From positions 1 to 42,772 of the forward strand of contig CANRXB010000021.1 of assembly GCA_947643715.1 (NCBI GenBank): a stretch of 42,772 nt of DNA, in the 5' to 3' direction. Below, piece after piece: positions 1 through 7,228 of this stretch. Positions within the stretch are counted from its first letter, which is position 1; every line of letters begins with the position of its first letter. Below the pieces are notes generated by a model. The model made no database searches. It saw only the letters and a list, made by a program, of their open reading frames with translations, and had not been told where the DNA came from. This DNA is from an uncultured bacterium. GTDB taxonomy: Bacteria > Bacillota > Clostridia > Oscillospirales > Oscillospiraceae. Both the position numbers and the translations under genes were made by a program.

Positions 1-37
1 AACCACGCTGGATCGTAAAAGCTTTTTTGGGGGAGCT

Positions 38-979
38 TCATAGGTTCGCGTCCAGAAAGCCATCCAACAGGCCGATGATACCGGCGGTCTTTTGCGGCAG
101 GGAGGCGTCGCAAGCAAAGCGGATGCCCATATGTGTGCGGTCCCCGCCGCCCGTCATACATTTGAAGGTGAAATCTCTCGCAGCATAGCTGCGGCCCCCC
201 AGGTATATGCTGGCCACTTCCCCCAGTGTGAACGATGGCCTTATGCGCATCGTGATGGGGGCGGAAACGATCACATCCATATATTCCCCTGATGTGTTCG
301 TCGCGATGGAGAAAGTACCGCGGACCTTTTGCTGATACCTTTGGCACTTTGCCATCTCCACCGCCTGATCGGGGGGCGCGTCATTGAGCGTCCACCTCCC
401 GTCCGTGCCCTGGAGAGCAAGTGTTTGGACCGGGCCAAGCTCCAATTTGGCCGCGATGAGCCTCGCCGGTCCGGAGCCGGAGATGCCGATGCCCACATAC
501 ACCGTCCCGCTGCCCTCATCGGATCCGGCATCGAGCACCAGTCCCTCCGACTCGATGCTGCCGGCGCTCCCCCTTGTTATTGTGAACGTGTACGACGCAG
601 ATCGGCCGTCTGCCCGCAGGACGCTGAACGTCACCGTCTTGCCAAGGAGCGCCGAGCTATGGGGGCGCCGCTGGTACATCATGCCCGCGTTTAGGTCGAG
701 GCCCCCGTCCTGGAGCGTATATTTGCCATGGACCCACCGGTCTATCCCGTATCCGGCGCCGTCATACTCCGTTTGTCCCCGCTGGTTGATGGGGTCTGCA
801 AAATACCAGTTGTCCAACAGATTGGGATTGCTCCACCCGCTCTGGGCCTCTGCTCGCCCGGAGCTGCCGAACCCCACCACCTGCCCGGGCGTCCCGATGA
901 GCGTGTCCTGCTTGGCGTGGAGCGCAGCTTTCAGGTTCCCCCACAGATAGCGCAGCCCTGTAAGATCTAGATATCCCAT
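38..979 (-). CDS. phage-type tail fibre / receptor-binding protein, isolated
   Basis: Product of 313 aa. The start chosen has a perfect GGAGGTGA ribosome-binding site 4 nt upstream; an ATG nine codons further up has none. The N-terminus (YLDLTGLRYLWGNLK) is the short docking motif seen on many Firmicutes prophage tail fibres, and it recurs in the tail gene at 15189. The segment NLLDNWYF, INQRG, AGYGIDRW (about residues 58-90) begins a carbohydrate-binding-type fibre domain common at the C-terminus of such proteins. No transmembrane segment or signal peptide is seen. It stands alone after a radical SAM gene, though its partners could lie beyond the left edge of the window. A short AAGCT/AGCTT hairpin with TTTT follows the stop. 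The family call is from motifs; the exact ligand is unknown. Confidence 0.7.
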   Translation of the reverse strand: MGYLDLTGLRYLWGNLKAALHAKQDTLIGTPGQVVGFGSSGRAEAQSGWSNPNLLDNWYFADPINQRGQTEYDGAGYGIDRWVHGKYTLQDGGLDLNAGMMYQRRPHSSALLGKTVTFSVLRADGRSASYTFTITRGSAGSIESEGLVLDAGSDEGSGTVYVGIGISGSGPARLIAAKLELGPVQTLALQGTDGRWTLNDAPPDQAVEMAKCQRYQQKVRGTFSIATNTSGEYMDVIVSAPITMRIRPSFTLGEVASIYLGGRSYAARDFTFKCMTGGGDRTHMGIRFACDASLPQKTAGIIGLLDGFLDANL

Positions 980-1316
980 CCAGTCACCTCCGGCAAGTGT
1001 GGGCATGGCAAGCCTTTCCCGTTCCTCGATATGTCCATTTCAAGCGCTCCTCCCGTATCCCATGTTCGAACGTCTTTCCCCTTCGGCTGTGCCGGGTCCG
1101 GCCCTCGCGGTCTGCCCGGCTCCATACGATCTGTGTGTGACCATCTGCCATCACCTCCGCCCGGTGCCGTGAAACCTGGGATAGTTTGATATGGACATAC
1201 AACGGGCAGGAAGATCTCTCCAGATGGGACGCTCTGACAGGACAGCAGGGAGCGCCGCCGGAAGTCCTTCCAGCGGCGCTCCGCGACATAAATAGAGGGG
1301 ACCACAGAGGCGATGT
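980..1316. other. intergenic gap between radical SAM gene and tail-fibre gene
   Basis: No convincing gene is seen. On the minus strand a GGAGGTG precedes two nested short frames (1151-984, 55 codons, and 1144-1040, 34 codons). Neither has a recognisable sequence. The gap also holds a hairpin at 1249-1282. Confidence 0.4.
1249..1282 (-). terminator. terminator-like hairpin after radical SAM gene
   Basis: Ten-base arms GGAGCGCCGC and GCGGCGCTCC pair, with an inner GGAA/TTCC extension. It lies 35 nt after the radical SAM stop. There is no T-run, so intrinsic termination is uncertain. Confidence 0.45.
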
Positions 1317-2708
1317 TCAGCCGGCTTCCCGCCGGTCCGGGCAAGGCTGGGCGCACCCTGCGCAGCTATGCCCGCAGCTCCACAGCCGCTGAGCGGTGGG
1401 GTCCCAGCGCCGGGCGTAGCCGTCGCATTTGGAACACAGATGATCCGCTGTCTCCGGCGAGCCCAGATCGGTGGAGGCCGCTCCGGTGCGCTCCACCATC
1501 TCTCGGAGCCGGTCCGGGTTCTCCAGCATGGGGCAGGGTTTCAAATGGTTCTCGTTGAAGGGCTGTCCATCATGGTATGCCATGAACATGGGGGAGCGCA
1601 AGCAGTCCAGCAGCGGCTTCTCCCGGATGTTGGAGTCGGAATAGTGGACGAACACGCAGGGGTCCACGTCCCCGTTGGCGTTGATGTGCAGATACCGTCT
1701 GCCCCCGGCGATGCAGCCGCCCACATACTCGCCGTCGTTCTGGAAGTCGATGATGAACAGCGGCTTGGTCTTGCGGTAGGCGCGCACCTTGTCATACATC
1801 TCCTCCCGCTGCTCCGGGGAGGGCAGAAGCTCCGGCGCGGCGTCGTTGCCCACCGGCATATAGTGGAAGTACCATGTGAACTTGGCCCCCCATTCGACGA
1901 GATGGTCCACGAACTGCTCCGAACTGATGACGTCCAGGTTGGCGCTGGTATAACAGCAGGAGGTGCCGAAGGGCAGCTTGCGCTGTTTCAAGATCTCCAT
2001 GGCCCGGCGCACCTTCTGGAACACTCCGGTCCCGCGGCGGCTGTCGGTGGCCTCCTCGAACCCCTCCACGCTGATGGCGGGGATAAGGTTCTTCACCCGG
2101 AGCATCTGGTCGGCGAGGTCCTCGTCGATCAGGGTGGCGTTGGTGAAGCAGAGGAACATGCAGTCGTTGTGCTTGTTGCATAGGGCGATGAGGTCGTCTC
2201 GGCGCACCAGGGGCTCCCCGCCGGTATAGATATAGGTATATACCCCCAGCTTCTTGCCCTGGGCGATGATATCGTCGATCTCATCGAAGGTGAGGTCCAG
2301 CCGGCTGCCGTATTCCGCAGCCCAGCAGCCGGTGCAGCGCAGGTTGCAGGCGGAGGTGGGGTCCAGCAGGATGGCCCAGGGGATGTTGCAGCCGTACCGT
2401 TCCCGGGCCTCTTCCTGGATCGGCCAGCCGATGAGGTTGCCGTTGAGCATGAAGTTTTCAAAAAAGGTGCGGCGCACCCCGTCGTCCACGTCCGTCCACA
2501 TGCTGCGCAGCAGGCGGTACCAGTTGTTGTCCGGGTCCTCGATCACCTTCCGGAAGGCGGCCCGCTGGGCGGGGAAGCTGTTGGGGCCGTCCCCCGCGAA
2601 GCGGTCCACCCAGTCCATCAGCTTTGGGATGTTCTTGTCCGGGTCCCTGTCCAGATAGCTGTATAGGGTGCGGAAGCCAGTGCGTTTCACATCGTTCATC
2701 ATAGTCAT
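1317..2708 (-). CDS. radical SAM protein with Cys-rich C-terminal domain
   Basis: Protein of 463 aa. The radical SAM [4Fe-4S] motif CNLRCTGC has its cysteines at residues 121, 125 and 128, and the TGGEP SAM-binding strand follows about 40 residues later. The last about 70 residues hold a cysteine cluster (CPML, CSKCDGY, CGHSCAGCAQPC) that looks like a SPASM/Twitch-type auxiliary cluster region. The first 110 residues are a helical extension not part of the core fold. The AAAGAAAGGA ribosome-binding site lies 11 nt upstream. The TetR gene sits just upstream on the same strand, with a perfect palindrome between the two. The substrate is unknown: peptide-modifying and other radical SAM chemistry are both possible, and no precursor peptide gene was found next to it. 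Confidence 0.85.
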   Translation of the reverse strand: MTMMNDVKRTGFRTLYSYLDRDPDKNIPKLMDWVDRFAGDGPNSFPAQRAAFRKVIEDPDNNWYRLLRSMWTDVDDGVRRTFFENFMLNGNLIGWPIQEEARERYGCNIPWAILLDPTSACNLRCTGCWAAEYGSRLDLTFDEIDDIIAQGKKLGVYTYIYTGGEPLVRRDDLIALCNKHNDCMFLCFTNATLIDEDLADQMLRVKNLIPAISVEGFEEATDSRRGTGVFQKVRRAMEILKQRKLPFGTSCCYTSANLDVISSEQFVDHLVEWGAKFTWYFHYMPVGNDAAPELLPSPEQREEMYDKVRAYRKTKPLFIIDFQNDGEYVGGCIAGGRRYLHINANGDVDPCVFVHYSDSNIREKPLLDCLRSPMFMAYHDGQPFNENHLKPCPMLENPDRLREMVERTGAASTDLGSPETADHLCSKCDGYARRWDPTAQRLWSCGHSCAGCAQPCPDRREAG

Positions 2709-2792
2709 CGTTCACGCGTTCCTTTCTTTAGGGGATGTCCCTGCTCTCTGCGCCATGATACCCCCGCGCGGTACGATGTTCCATAGACATGG

Positions 2793-2828
2793 GACGGAGC
2801 CCTGTCAAGACCTTGACAGGGCTCCGTC
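2793..2828. repeat. perfect 36-nt inverted repeat between tetR and the radical SAM gene
   Basis: Two 17-base arms (GACGGAGCCCTGTCAAG and its exact complement) are separated by only AC. It lies 19 nt after the TetR stop and 84 nt before the radical SAM start. There is no T-run on either side and the spacer is too tight for an ordinary terminator loop, so it may be an operator or a processing or terminating hairpin. Confidence 0.7.
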
Positions 2829-2847
2829 GATGTAAGATCGTGTCGGA

Positions 2848-3420
2848 TCACGGCTGTTGGCACCGCTGGTTCTTTTGGGCGAGCCGTTCCATAGTGTACT
2901 CCAGGCACCCTTCCGCCAGGATGTCGAAATCGTCCATCCGTTCGATGACGCTGGACGGCATCCCCCGATCCACCCAGCTCAGCACGATGCTGGCCAGGGC
3001 CTGGGTGAGCAGTTCGATCAGGAACCCGATCTGGTCCTGCGTGACGCTGTACCGTTGGGCCGCCAGCCGGGTCCGGGCCTCCACCAGAGGCATGGCCCAC
3101 TGGCGCAGGTGATGCTCCACATAGCTGCGTTCATAGGCCCGGTAGACGTTGAGCACCAGCGTCCGGTTCTCCCGCAGGAGGGTCAGCGTCCGCTCCAGGG
3201 TGGAGCGCCATTGCTCCGGGCTGGGGGCCCTCAGCTCTTCCAACAGGAGCTGTATGCCGTGATCGACCACGCCATACAGGTCGGAAAAGTGATAATAGAA
3301 CGCCTGCCGGGAGATATTGCACTGCTCTACCAGCTCTGTGACGGTGATATCGTCCAGCCGTTTGGTCTGGAGCAGCCCGGCCAGCGCTGACATGATCTCG
3401 TTTTTGGTCGATCTTGCCAC
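2848..3420 (-). CDS. TetR/AcrR-family transcriptional regulator
   Basis: Protein of 190 aa. A TetR-type helix-turn-helix is visible near residues 10-55 (DDITVTELVEQCNISRQAFYYHF), followed by an all-helical ligand/dimer domain as in TetR_C relatives. The start is the GTG with AAAGAGGAG 6 nt upstream. An upstream in-frame ATG at 3453 is ruled out because it lies inside the -10 box of the promoter at 3452-3480. It is encoded just upstream of the radical SAM gene on the same strand and divergent from the TSUP genes, so it may control either. The ligand is unknown. Confidence 0.88.
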   Translation of the reverse strand: MARSTKNEIMSALAGLLQTKRLDDITVTELVEQCNISRQAFYYHFSDLYGVVDHGIQLLLEELRAPSPEQWRSTLERTLTLLRENRTLVLNVYRAYERSYVEHHLRQWAMPLVEARTRLAAQRYSVTQDQIGFLIELLTQALASIVLSWVDRGMPSSVIERMDDFDILAEGCLEYTMERLAQKNQRCQQP

Positions 3421-3451
3421 GTCGTTCTCCTCTTTCAACAGATCTTGGAAC

Positions 3452-3480
3452 ATTATACCGGGTCCCTGCCGTCTATGCAA
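3452..3480 (-). promoter_or_regulatory. sigma-A promoter of the TetR gene
   Basis: TTGCAT, a 17-nt spacer, then TATAAT read on the minus strand. Transcription would start near 3445, consistent with the GTG start at 3420. Confidence 0.8.
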
Positions 3481-3559
3481 GGGTAGGATCTTGACGATCG
3501 GACGGTTTTGTCCAGGGATAAAGATCTCCTCCGGTGGGATACTGACACAGGGTGAAGCT

Positions 3560-3928
3560 ATGATGAAGCATGAAAGATCCAAGATGATATGGTACGCGCT
3601 GGCTGGCGGCGCGGCGGGCGTGGTGAACGGCTTTTTCGGCGGGGGCGGCGGCCAGGTGCTGGTGCCCCTGCTGGCGGGCAAGTGCGGCCTGGACCAGCGC
3701 AAGGCGTTCGCCACATCGGTGGCGGTGATCGCGCCGCTGTGCGCGCTGTCTGCGGGGATCTATTGGGCCCGGGGGCAGCTCGAGCTGATGCTGGCCCTGC
3801 CCTATCTGGTGGGAGGGCTGATCGGAGGCTACGTGGGGGGCAGGGTGTTCAAGAAGCTGCCCATGATGTGGCTGCGCCGCGGTTTCGCGCTGCTCATCCT
3901 CTACGGCGGATTGAAGGCGCTGCTATGA
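3560..3928 (+). CDS. TSUP (TauE/SafE) transporter, N-terminal half-size protein
   Basis: Only 122 aa, about half the usual 240-270 aa TauE/SafE permease. It has about four hydrophobic segments. The family's glycine-rich start (GFFGGGGGQVLVPLL, about residues 22-36) is present. It overlaps the next gene by 4 nt (ATGA), and that gene encodes a second half with the same fold. The two probably assemble as a heterodimer that acts like the inverted-repeat full-length transporter. Such transporters move sulfite, sulfonates or other small anions; the substrate here is unknown. Start chosen at ATGATG preceded by AGGGTGA. Confidence 0.82.
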   Translation: MMKHERSKMIWYALAGGAAGVVNGFFGGGGGQVLVPLLAGKCGLDQRKAFATSVAVIAPLCALSAGIYWARGQLELMLALPYLVGGLIGGYVGGRVFKKLPMMWLRRGFALLILYGGLKALL

Positions 3929-4284
3929 TGGAGTGGATCGTCGCAGCCCTGGCCGGGATGGTCACAGGTGTGCTGTCCGGCTTCGGGGTGGGGGGCGGCT
4001 CTTTGCTGCTCATCTACATGACCAACTTCGCCGGAGTGCCCCAGACCCTGGCCCAAGGGATCAACCTGCTCTATTTCCTGCCCACCGCCGCTACCGCTCT
4101 CCCTGCCCACGTCAAGAACGGCTATGTGGAGAAGCGGGCGCTCATTCCCGCCATCGCGGCAGGGCTGATATGCTCGGGCCTCACCGCGTGGGCGGCCACC
4201 GCCCTGGACGTGGAGCTGCTCCACCGCTGCTTCGGCGGGTTCCTGATCGTCATCGGACTGCGGGAATTGTTTCGGAAAGGATGA
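3925..4284 (+). CDS. TSUP (TauE/SafE) transporter, C-terminal half-size protein
   Basis: Protein of 119 aa with about four membrane segments. It has the repeat motif GFGVGGGSLLLIYM and a TLAQGINLLYFLPTA stretch typical of TauE/SafE repeats. It is translationally coupled to the upstream half through an ATGA overlap. Neither half is a fragment: both have intact starts and stops, and no frameshift would join them in one frame without removing the overlap. Inferred role: second subunit of a two-gene anion exporter in the inner membrane. Confidence 0.82.
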   Translation: MMEWIVAALAGMVTGVLSGFGVGGGSLLLIYMTNFAGVPQTLAQGINLLYFLPTAATALPAHVKNGYVEKRALIPAIAAGLICSGLTAWAATALDVELLHRCFGGFLIVIGLRELFRKG

Positions 4285-4290
4285 TTTTGC

Positions 4291-4319
4291 TTGCGTTCGG
4301 TCCGATCCCGTGTTAAGAT
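4291..4319 (+). promoter_or_regulatory. candidate promoter of the ZIP gene
   Basis: TTGCGT, 17-nt spacer, TAAGAT. It sits just after the TSUP stop. A GGCC-rich hairpin (about 4332-4353) lies in the short leader. The -10 match is moderate. Confidence 0.45.
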
Positions 4320-4382
4320 GATGGTTGCCGGACTGGCCCCATGGGCCGGCCCGGTAAAACATACTTAGGAGCGCAATGGACT

Positions 4383-5162
4383 ATGGATCCTGTTTTGTTC
4401 GTCGTACTTCTCACAGCCGCCACCGGCGTGGGCGGTCTGGCCATCGGAGGGGCGCTGGCCGCCCTCATCAAGCGGGAGTCCCCCAGGGGGACCAGTATGC
4501 TGCTCAGCTTCACCGCGGGGCTGATGCTGGCCATCGTGGCGCTGGACATGGTGCCGGAGGCCATCGAAGCGTCCCCCTGGCTGCCCATGACGCCGTTGGT
4601 GTTGGTGCTGGGCTTCGCCGTCACGTGGCTGCTCAACTGCTGGATCGACAAGAGCGCCCACCACGAGGACCGGAACGCCCCCCACCACTGCGCCTGCGGC
4701 CACCACGACCTGCACACCGCCGGTATCGTCCTGGCGGCGGCGGTGGCCCTGCACAACGTGCCGGTGGGCATGGCGGTGGGAGCCACTGTGGCGGTGCAGG
4801 GCATCTGTCTGGCCAGCGTGCTGGCGGCAGTGACGATCGGCCTGCACAACCTCCCGGAAGGCATGAGCATCGCCGTGCCCTTGCTCCACGATGGGTCCAG
4901 GACCTTGTCGGCCATCGCTGTGGCGGCGCTGAGCGGCGTCCCCACCGTGCTGGGGGCGTTGGCGGGCTATTTGGTGGGGGAGCAGGCCCCGGTGGCATTG
5001 GCCGCTGCGCTGGGCCTCGCGGGGGGCGCCATGCTGTATGTGGTGTTCTTCGAGCTGCTGCCCGAGGCGGCGCTCCAGTGGAGATCGCGCTGGCCCATCC
5101 TGGCCACAGTGCTGGGCTTCGCCCTGGGGGTGCTGCTCATCTTCGGCCACAGCCACCACTGA
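4383..5162 (+). CDS. ZIP-family metal transporter (ZupT-like)
   Basis: Inner-membrane protein of 259 aa with seven to eight hydrophobic segments. A cytoplasmic-type His-rich loop (HHEDRNAPHHCACGHHD, residues 93-109) is typical of zinc transporters. Two ZIP metal-site motifs are visible: HNVPVG (124-129) and HNLPEG (155-160). The first has Val where the usual HNxPEG Glu would be, so the binuclear site may be altered. Start: TAGGAG 11 nt before ATG 4383. A closer ATG at 4376 is in another frame. It probably imports Zn or a related divalent cation. It ends with a His-containing tail (FGHSHH). Confidence 0.85.
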   Translation: MDPVLFVVLLTAATGVGGLAIGGALAALIKRESPRGTSMLLSFTAGLMLAIVALDMVPEAIEASPWLPMTPLVLVLGFAVTWLLNCWIDKSAHHEDRNAPHHCACGHHDLHTAGIVLAAAVALHNVPVGMAVGATVAVQGICLASVLAAVTIGLHNLPEGMSIAVPLLHDGSRTLSAIAVAALSGVPTVLGALAGYLVGEQAPVALAAALGLAGGAMLYVVFFELLPEAALQWRSRWPILATVLGFALGVLLIFGHSHH

Positions 5163-5184
5163 AGGGGGCGGACGCGATCGGATC

Positions 5185-5227
5185 GGACAGGGGAAGCCGC
5201 GGCCCGTCGTCGCGGCCGTCCCTGTCC
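5185..5227 (+). terminator. hairpin after the ZIP gene
   Basis: GGACAGGG pairs with CCCTGTCC, with a further GCCGC/GCGGC inner stem. No T-run follows. The next 220 nt (5228-5448) hold no gene that can be supported. Confidence 0.45.
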
Positions 5228-5448
5228 GCCGGGCTATCCGTCCAAGAGTTCCCCATGGATGCCCGCCCTGCATCCGTCCGGGCATCGGGCGTCGGACATC
5301 TCAGCGCGGACGTCGCCATACTCCGGTCCGGCTCCGTCCAGCATAGCATGGACGAGCGGGCAGATGCTGTTCCATGGCTCGCGGCATAGCGGAGGACATT
5401 TGTAAGGCCGGCACACACATGTCGAGCAGGGGCCCCCAGAACTTCCCC

Positions 5449-5477
5449 TTGCAATCGAGGGGGAAAGAGAATATAAT
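5449..5477 (+). promoter_or_regulatory. sigma-A promoter of corA
   Basis: TTGCAA, 17-nt spacer, perfect TATAAT. The predicted start near 5484 leaves a leader of about 227 nt before the corA ATG. Confidence 0.8.
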
Positions 5478-5483
5478 GAGATG

Positions 5484-5710
5484 AGACCGCGACAGCGGAA
5501 AATGAACGAGTAAAGGGAGTGAGATGCGTCGTGTCAGGCGATCCGTTCAGTCGAAGTCATACATCCAGACCACGGCGCACTCGCTGAGACAGCTCACCTG
5601 CCTCCCCGTGCGCCCGCCGCCCGTCGGCCTTGCCGCCGATGGGACGATTTTTCGTGCGAGCGGCGGGGGATCTTTCGTCCTCCCGCCGGTTCGGGAAAGG
5701 TGTGAGAGCT
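5484..5710 (+). promoter_or_regulatory. long structured leader of corA with terminator-like hairpin
   Basis: The leader contains a strong AAAGGGAGTGAG-ATG at 5524, then a 9-bp hairpin (5620-5628 with 5635-5643, one G-U pair) followed by TTTTT at 5648-5652. An alternative stem CCCGCCGC/GCGGCGGG (5613-5620 with 5660-5667) would enclose it. A third hairpin (GGCGGG at 5662 with CCCGCC at 5682-5687) competes with that stem. This is the layout of an attenuator. It does not match the conserved M-box magnesium riboswitch core as far as I can see. Confidence 0.5.
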
Positions 5711-6637
5711 ATGCTGACCATCCACAAGACGGTGGACGGCAAGATGATCCCGCTGGACTCGGTGGAGGACGGCTGCTGGGTCAACATGATCGATCCCAGC
5801 GAGGACGAACTGAGGACCGTGGCCGCCACCCTGGCGGTGGAGCCCGCTTTCCTGCGGGCCGCGCTGGACGAAGAGGAGACCTCCCGCATCGACAGCGAGG
5901 ACGGGAACACGCTCATCATCGTGGACACCCCGTCCATGGAGCAGGACGACACTGGAGTGGTGTATTCCACACTGCCTATGGGCATCATCGTCACCGACCG
6001 CCATATCGTCACGGTGTGCCTGAAGGAGACGTCTGTGGTGAAGGACCTCCAGGCCGGGCTGCTGCGGGACGTGCGCACTCAGCAGCGCACCCGGTTCATC
6101 CTGAACGTCCTGCTGCTGGTGGCCAAGCGATACCTGAACTACCTCAAGCAGATCGACAAGACATACAACCATATGGAGCGGCAGCTCTATAAGTCCCAGC
6201 GCAACAAGGAGCTCATACAGCTCCTGGACCTGGAGAAGTCCCTGGTCTATTTCAATACATCCCTGAAGGCCAACGAGGTGACGCTGGAGAAGATCCTGCG
6301 GGGGCGCATCGTCACCCTCTACGAAGAGGATCACGATCTGCTGGAGGACGTATTGATCGAAGTGCGTCAGGCCATCGAGATGGCCCAGATCTATTCCGAC
6401 ATCATCTCGGGGATGATGGACGCATTCGCTTCCGTCATCTCCAACAACCTGAACGTCATCATGAAGGTGCTCACCTCCATCACCATCCTCATGACGGTGC
6501 CCAACATCGTGTTCGGGTTCTACGGCATGAACGTGGGGGTGCTGCCCTTTGCCGGGAGCTTCTGGCCCCCGCTGGTCATCTCCGCCGTCATCATCCTGGT
6601 GGCGGGGATCGTCCTGAAAAAGAAGGATCTGTTTTGA
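5711..6637 (+). CDS. corA: CorA-family divalent cation transporter
   Basis: Protein of 308 aa. The long N-terminal cytoplasmic alpha/beta domain and long helix are followed by two C-terminal membrane segments. The signature YGMNVG sits at the end of the first one (about residue 278), as in all CorA channels. The C-terminus is short and basic (LKKKDLF). It forms homopentamers that take up Mg2+ (or Co2+/Ni2+) in known family members. Start: ATG 5711 with GGGAAAGG upstream. A monocistronic unit: own promoter, long leader, and a strong terminator 6 nt past the stop. Regulation through the leader is inferred. Confidence 0.92.
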   Translation: MLTIHKTVDGKMIPLDSVEDGCWVNMIDPSEDELRTVAATLAVEPAFLRAALDEEETSRIDSEDGNTLIIVDTPSMEQDDTGVVYSTLPMGIIVTDRHIVTVCLKETSVVKDLQAGLLRDVRTQQRTRFILNVLLLVAKRYLNYLKQIDKTYNHMERQLYKSQRNKELIQLLDLEKSLVYFNTSLKANEVTLEKILRGRIVTLYEEDHDLLEDVLIEVRQAIEMAQIYSDIISGMMDAFASVISNNLNVIMKVLTSITILMTVPNIVFGFYGMNVGVLPFAGSFWPPLVISAVIILVAGIVLKKKDLF

Positions 6638-6642
6638 ATCGA

Positions 6643-6676
6643 GACCGGGCGCGGGACATCCCGCGCCCGGTCTTTT
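6643..6676 (+). terminator. intrinsic terminator of corA
   Basis: A 14-bp perfect stem (GACCGGGCGCGGGA and its complement) with a CA centre, followed by TTTT. Confidence 0.85.
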
Positions 6677-6717
6677 GCAGCTCATGCGGCGCTGCGCGCA
6701 GGTCGCGTCCGCGCCCC

Positions 6718-6746
6718 TTGCCAAACGCAGCGCCGCCGTGTATGCT
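6718..6746 (+). promoter_or_regulatory. promoter of the LytTR-DUF3021 operon
   Basis: TTGCCA, 17-nt spacer, TATGCT. The start near 6753 gives a very short leader before the AAAGGAG at 6762. Confidence 0.65.
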
Positions 6747-6776
6747 CAAGGTGCAGCTGCGAAAGGAGTGATGTCC

Positions 6777-7214
6777 ATGAAGGTGGTCGTCGAGGAACGG
6801 CCGGAGCTGGAGCAGACCGAGGTGATCGTCCGCTGCCGGAGGCTGGACGCACGGACCTCCCGGTTGGTGGAGCTGCTGAGGCTGTCCGACGCCCGGCTCA
6901 CCGGGGAGAAGGATGGGGAGACCTGTATCCTGGACGGGGCGCAGGTGCTTTATATCGATACGGTGGACCGGGGGACCTTCCTCTACACCGGGGACGGGGT
7001 GTACGAGACCCGCCTGCGGCTGTATGAGCTGGAGGAACAGCTCCGTCCGTGGGACTTCATCCGAGTGAGCAAGTCGGCCATCGTGAATTTCGCGCGGGTG
7101 CGCTCGCTGCGTCCCGATTTTGGCGGGCGGATGCGGCTCACCATGTCCAACGGCGAGGTGGTGGTGGCCAACCGCCAGTATGTCCCAGCCATCAAAGCGA
7201 AGCTGGGGATGTGA
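6777..7214 (+). CDS. LytTR-type DNA-binding regulator
   Basis: Protein of 145 aa. The C-terminal about 95 residues are a LytTR DNA-binding domain, with the hallmark FIRVSKSAIVNFARV and NGEVVVANRQYVPAIKAKL segments. There is no receiver domain, so it is not a two-component regulator. Start ATG 6777 is 8 nt after AAAGGAG; the ATG at 6771 is too close. The next gene is a DUF3021 membrane protein 14 nt away. In streptococcal LytTR regulatory systems (HdrRM, BrsRM), such a membrane partner inhibits the regulator, which activates its own operon plus bacteriocin or competence genes. A similar sequestering switch is inferred here. No target gene in the window is obvious. Confidence 0.88.
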   Translation: MKVVVEERPELEQTEVIVRCRRLDARTSRLVELLRLSDARLTGEKDGETCILDGAQVLYIDTVDRGTFLYTGDGVYETRLRLYELEEQLRPWDFIRVSKSAIVNFARVRSLRPDFGGRMRLTMSNGEVVVANRQYVPAIKAKLGM

Positions 7215-7228
7215 AGGGAGCGTCAGAT

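Noticed and set aside
5234-5416. Minus-strand 60-codon Cys-containing frame before corA
   Set aside because: No ribosome site before its ATG and no recognisable family; six cysteines alone are not enough.
5484-5710. M-box (ykoK) magnesium riboswitch before corA
   Set aside because: The conserved core sequence of that riboswitch could not be matched by eye; only generic hairpins are seen.
5524-6192. Frame of 222 codons with a strong ribosome site, overlapping corA
   Set aside because: Beyond 5711 its sequence is a Gly/Arg/Pro-rich shadow of corA in another frame. Only the start region may matter, as part of the leader.
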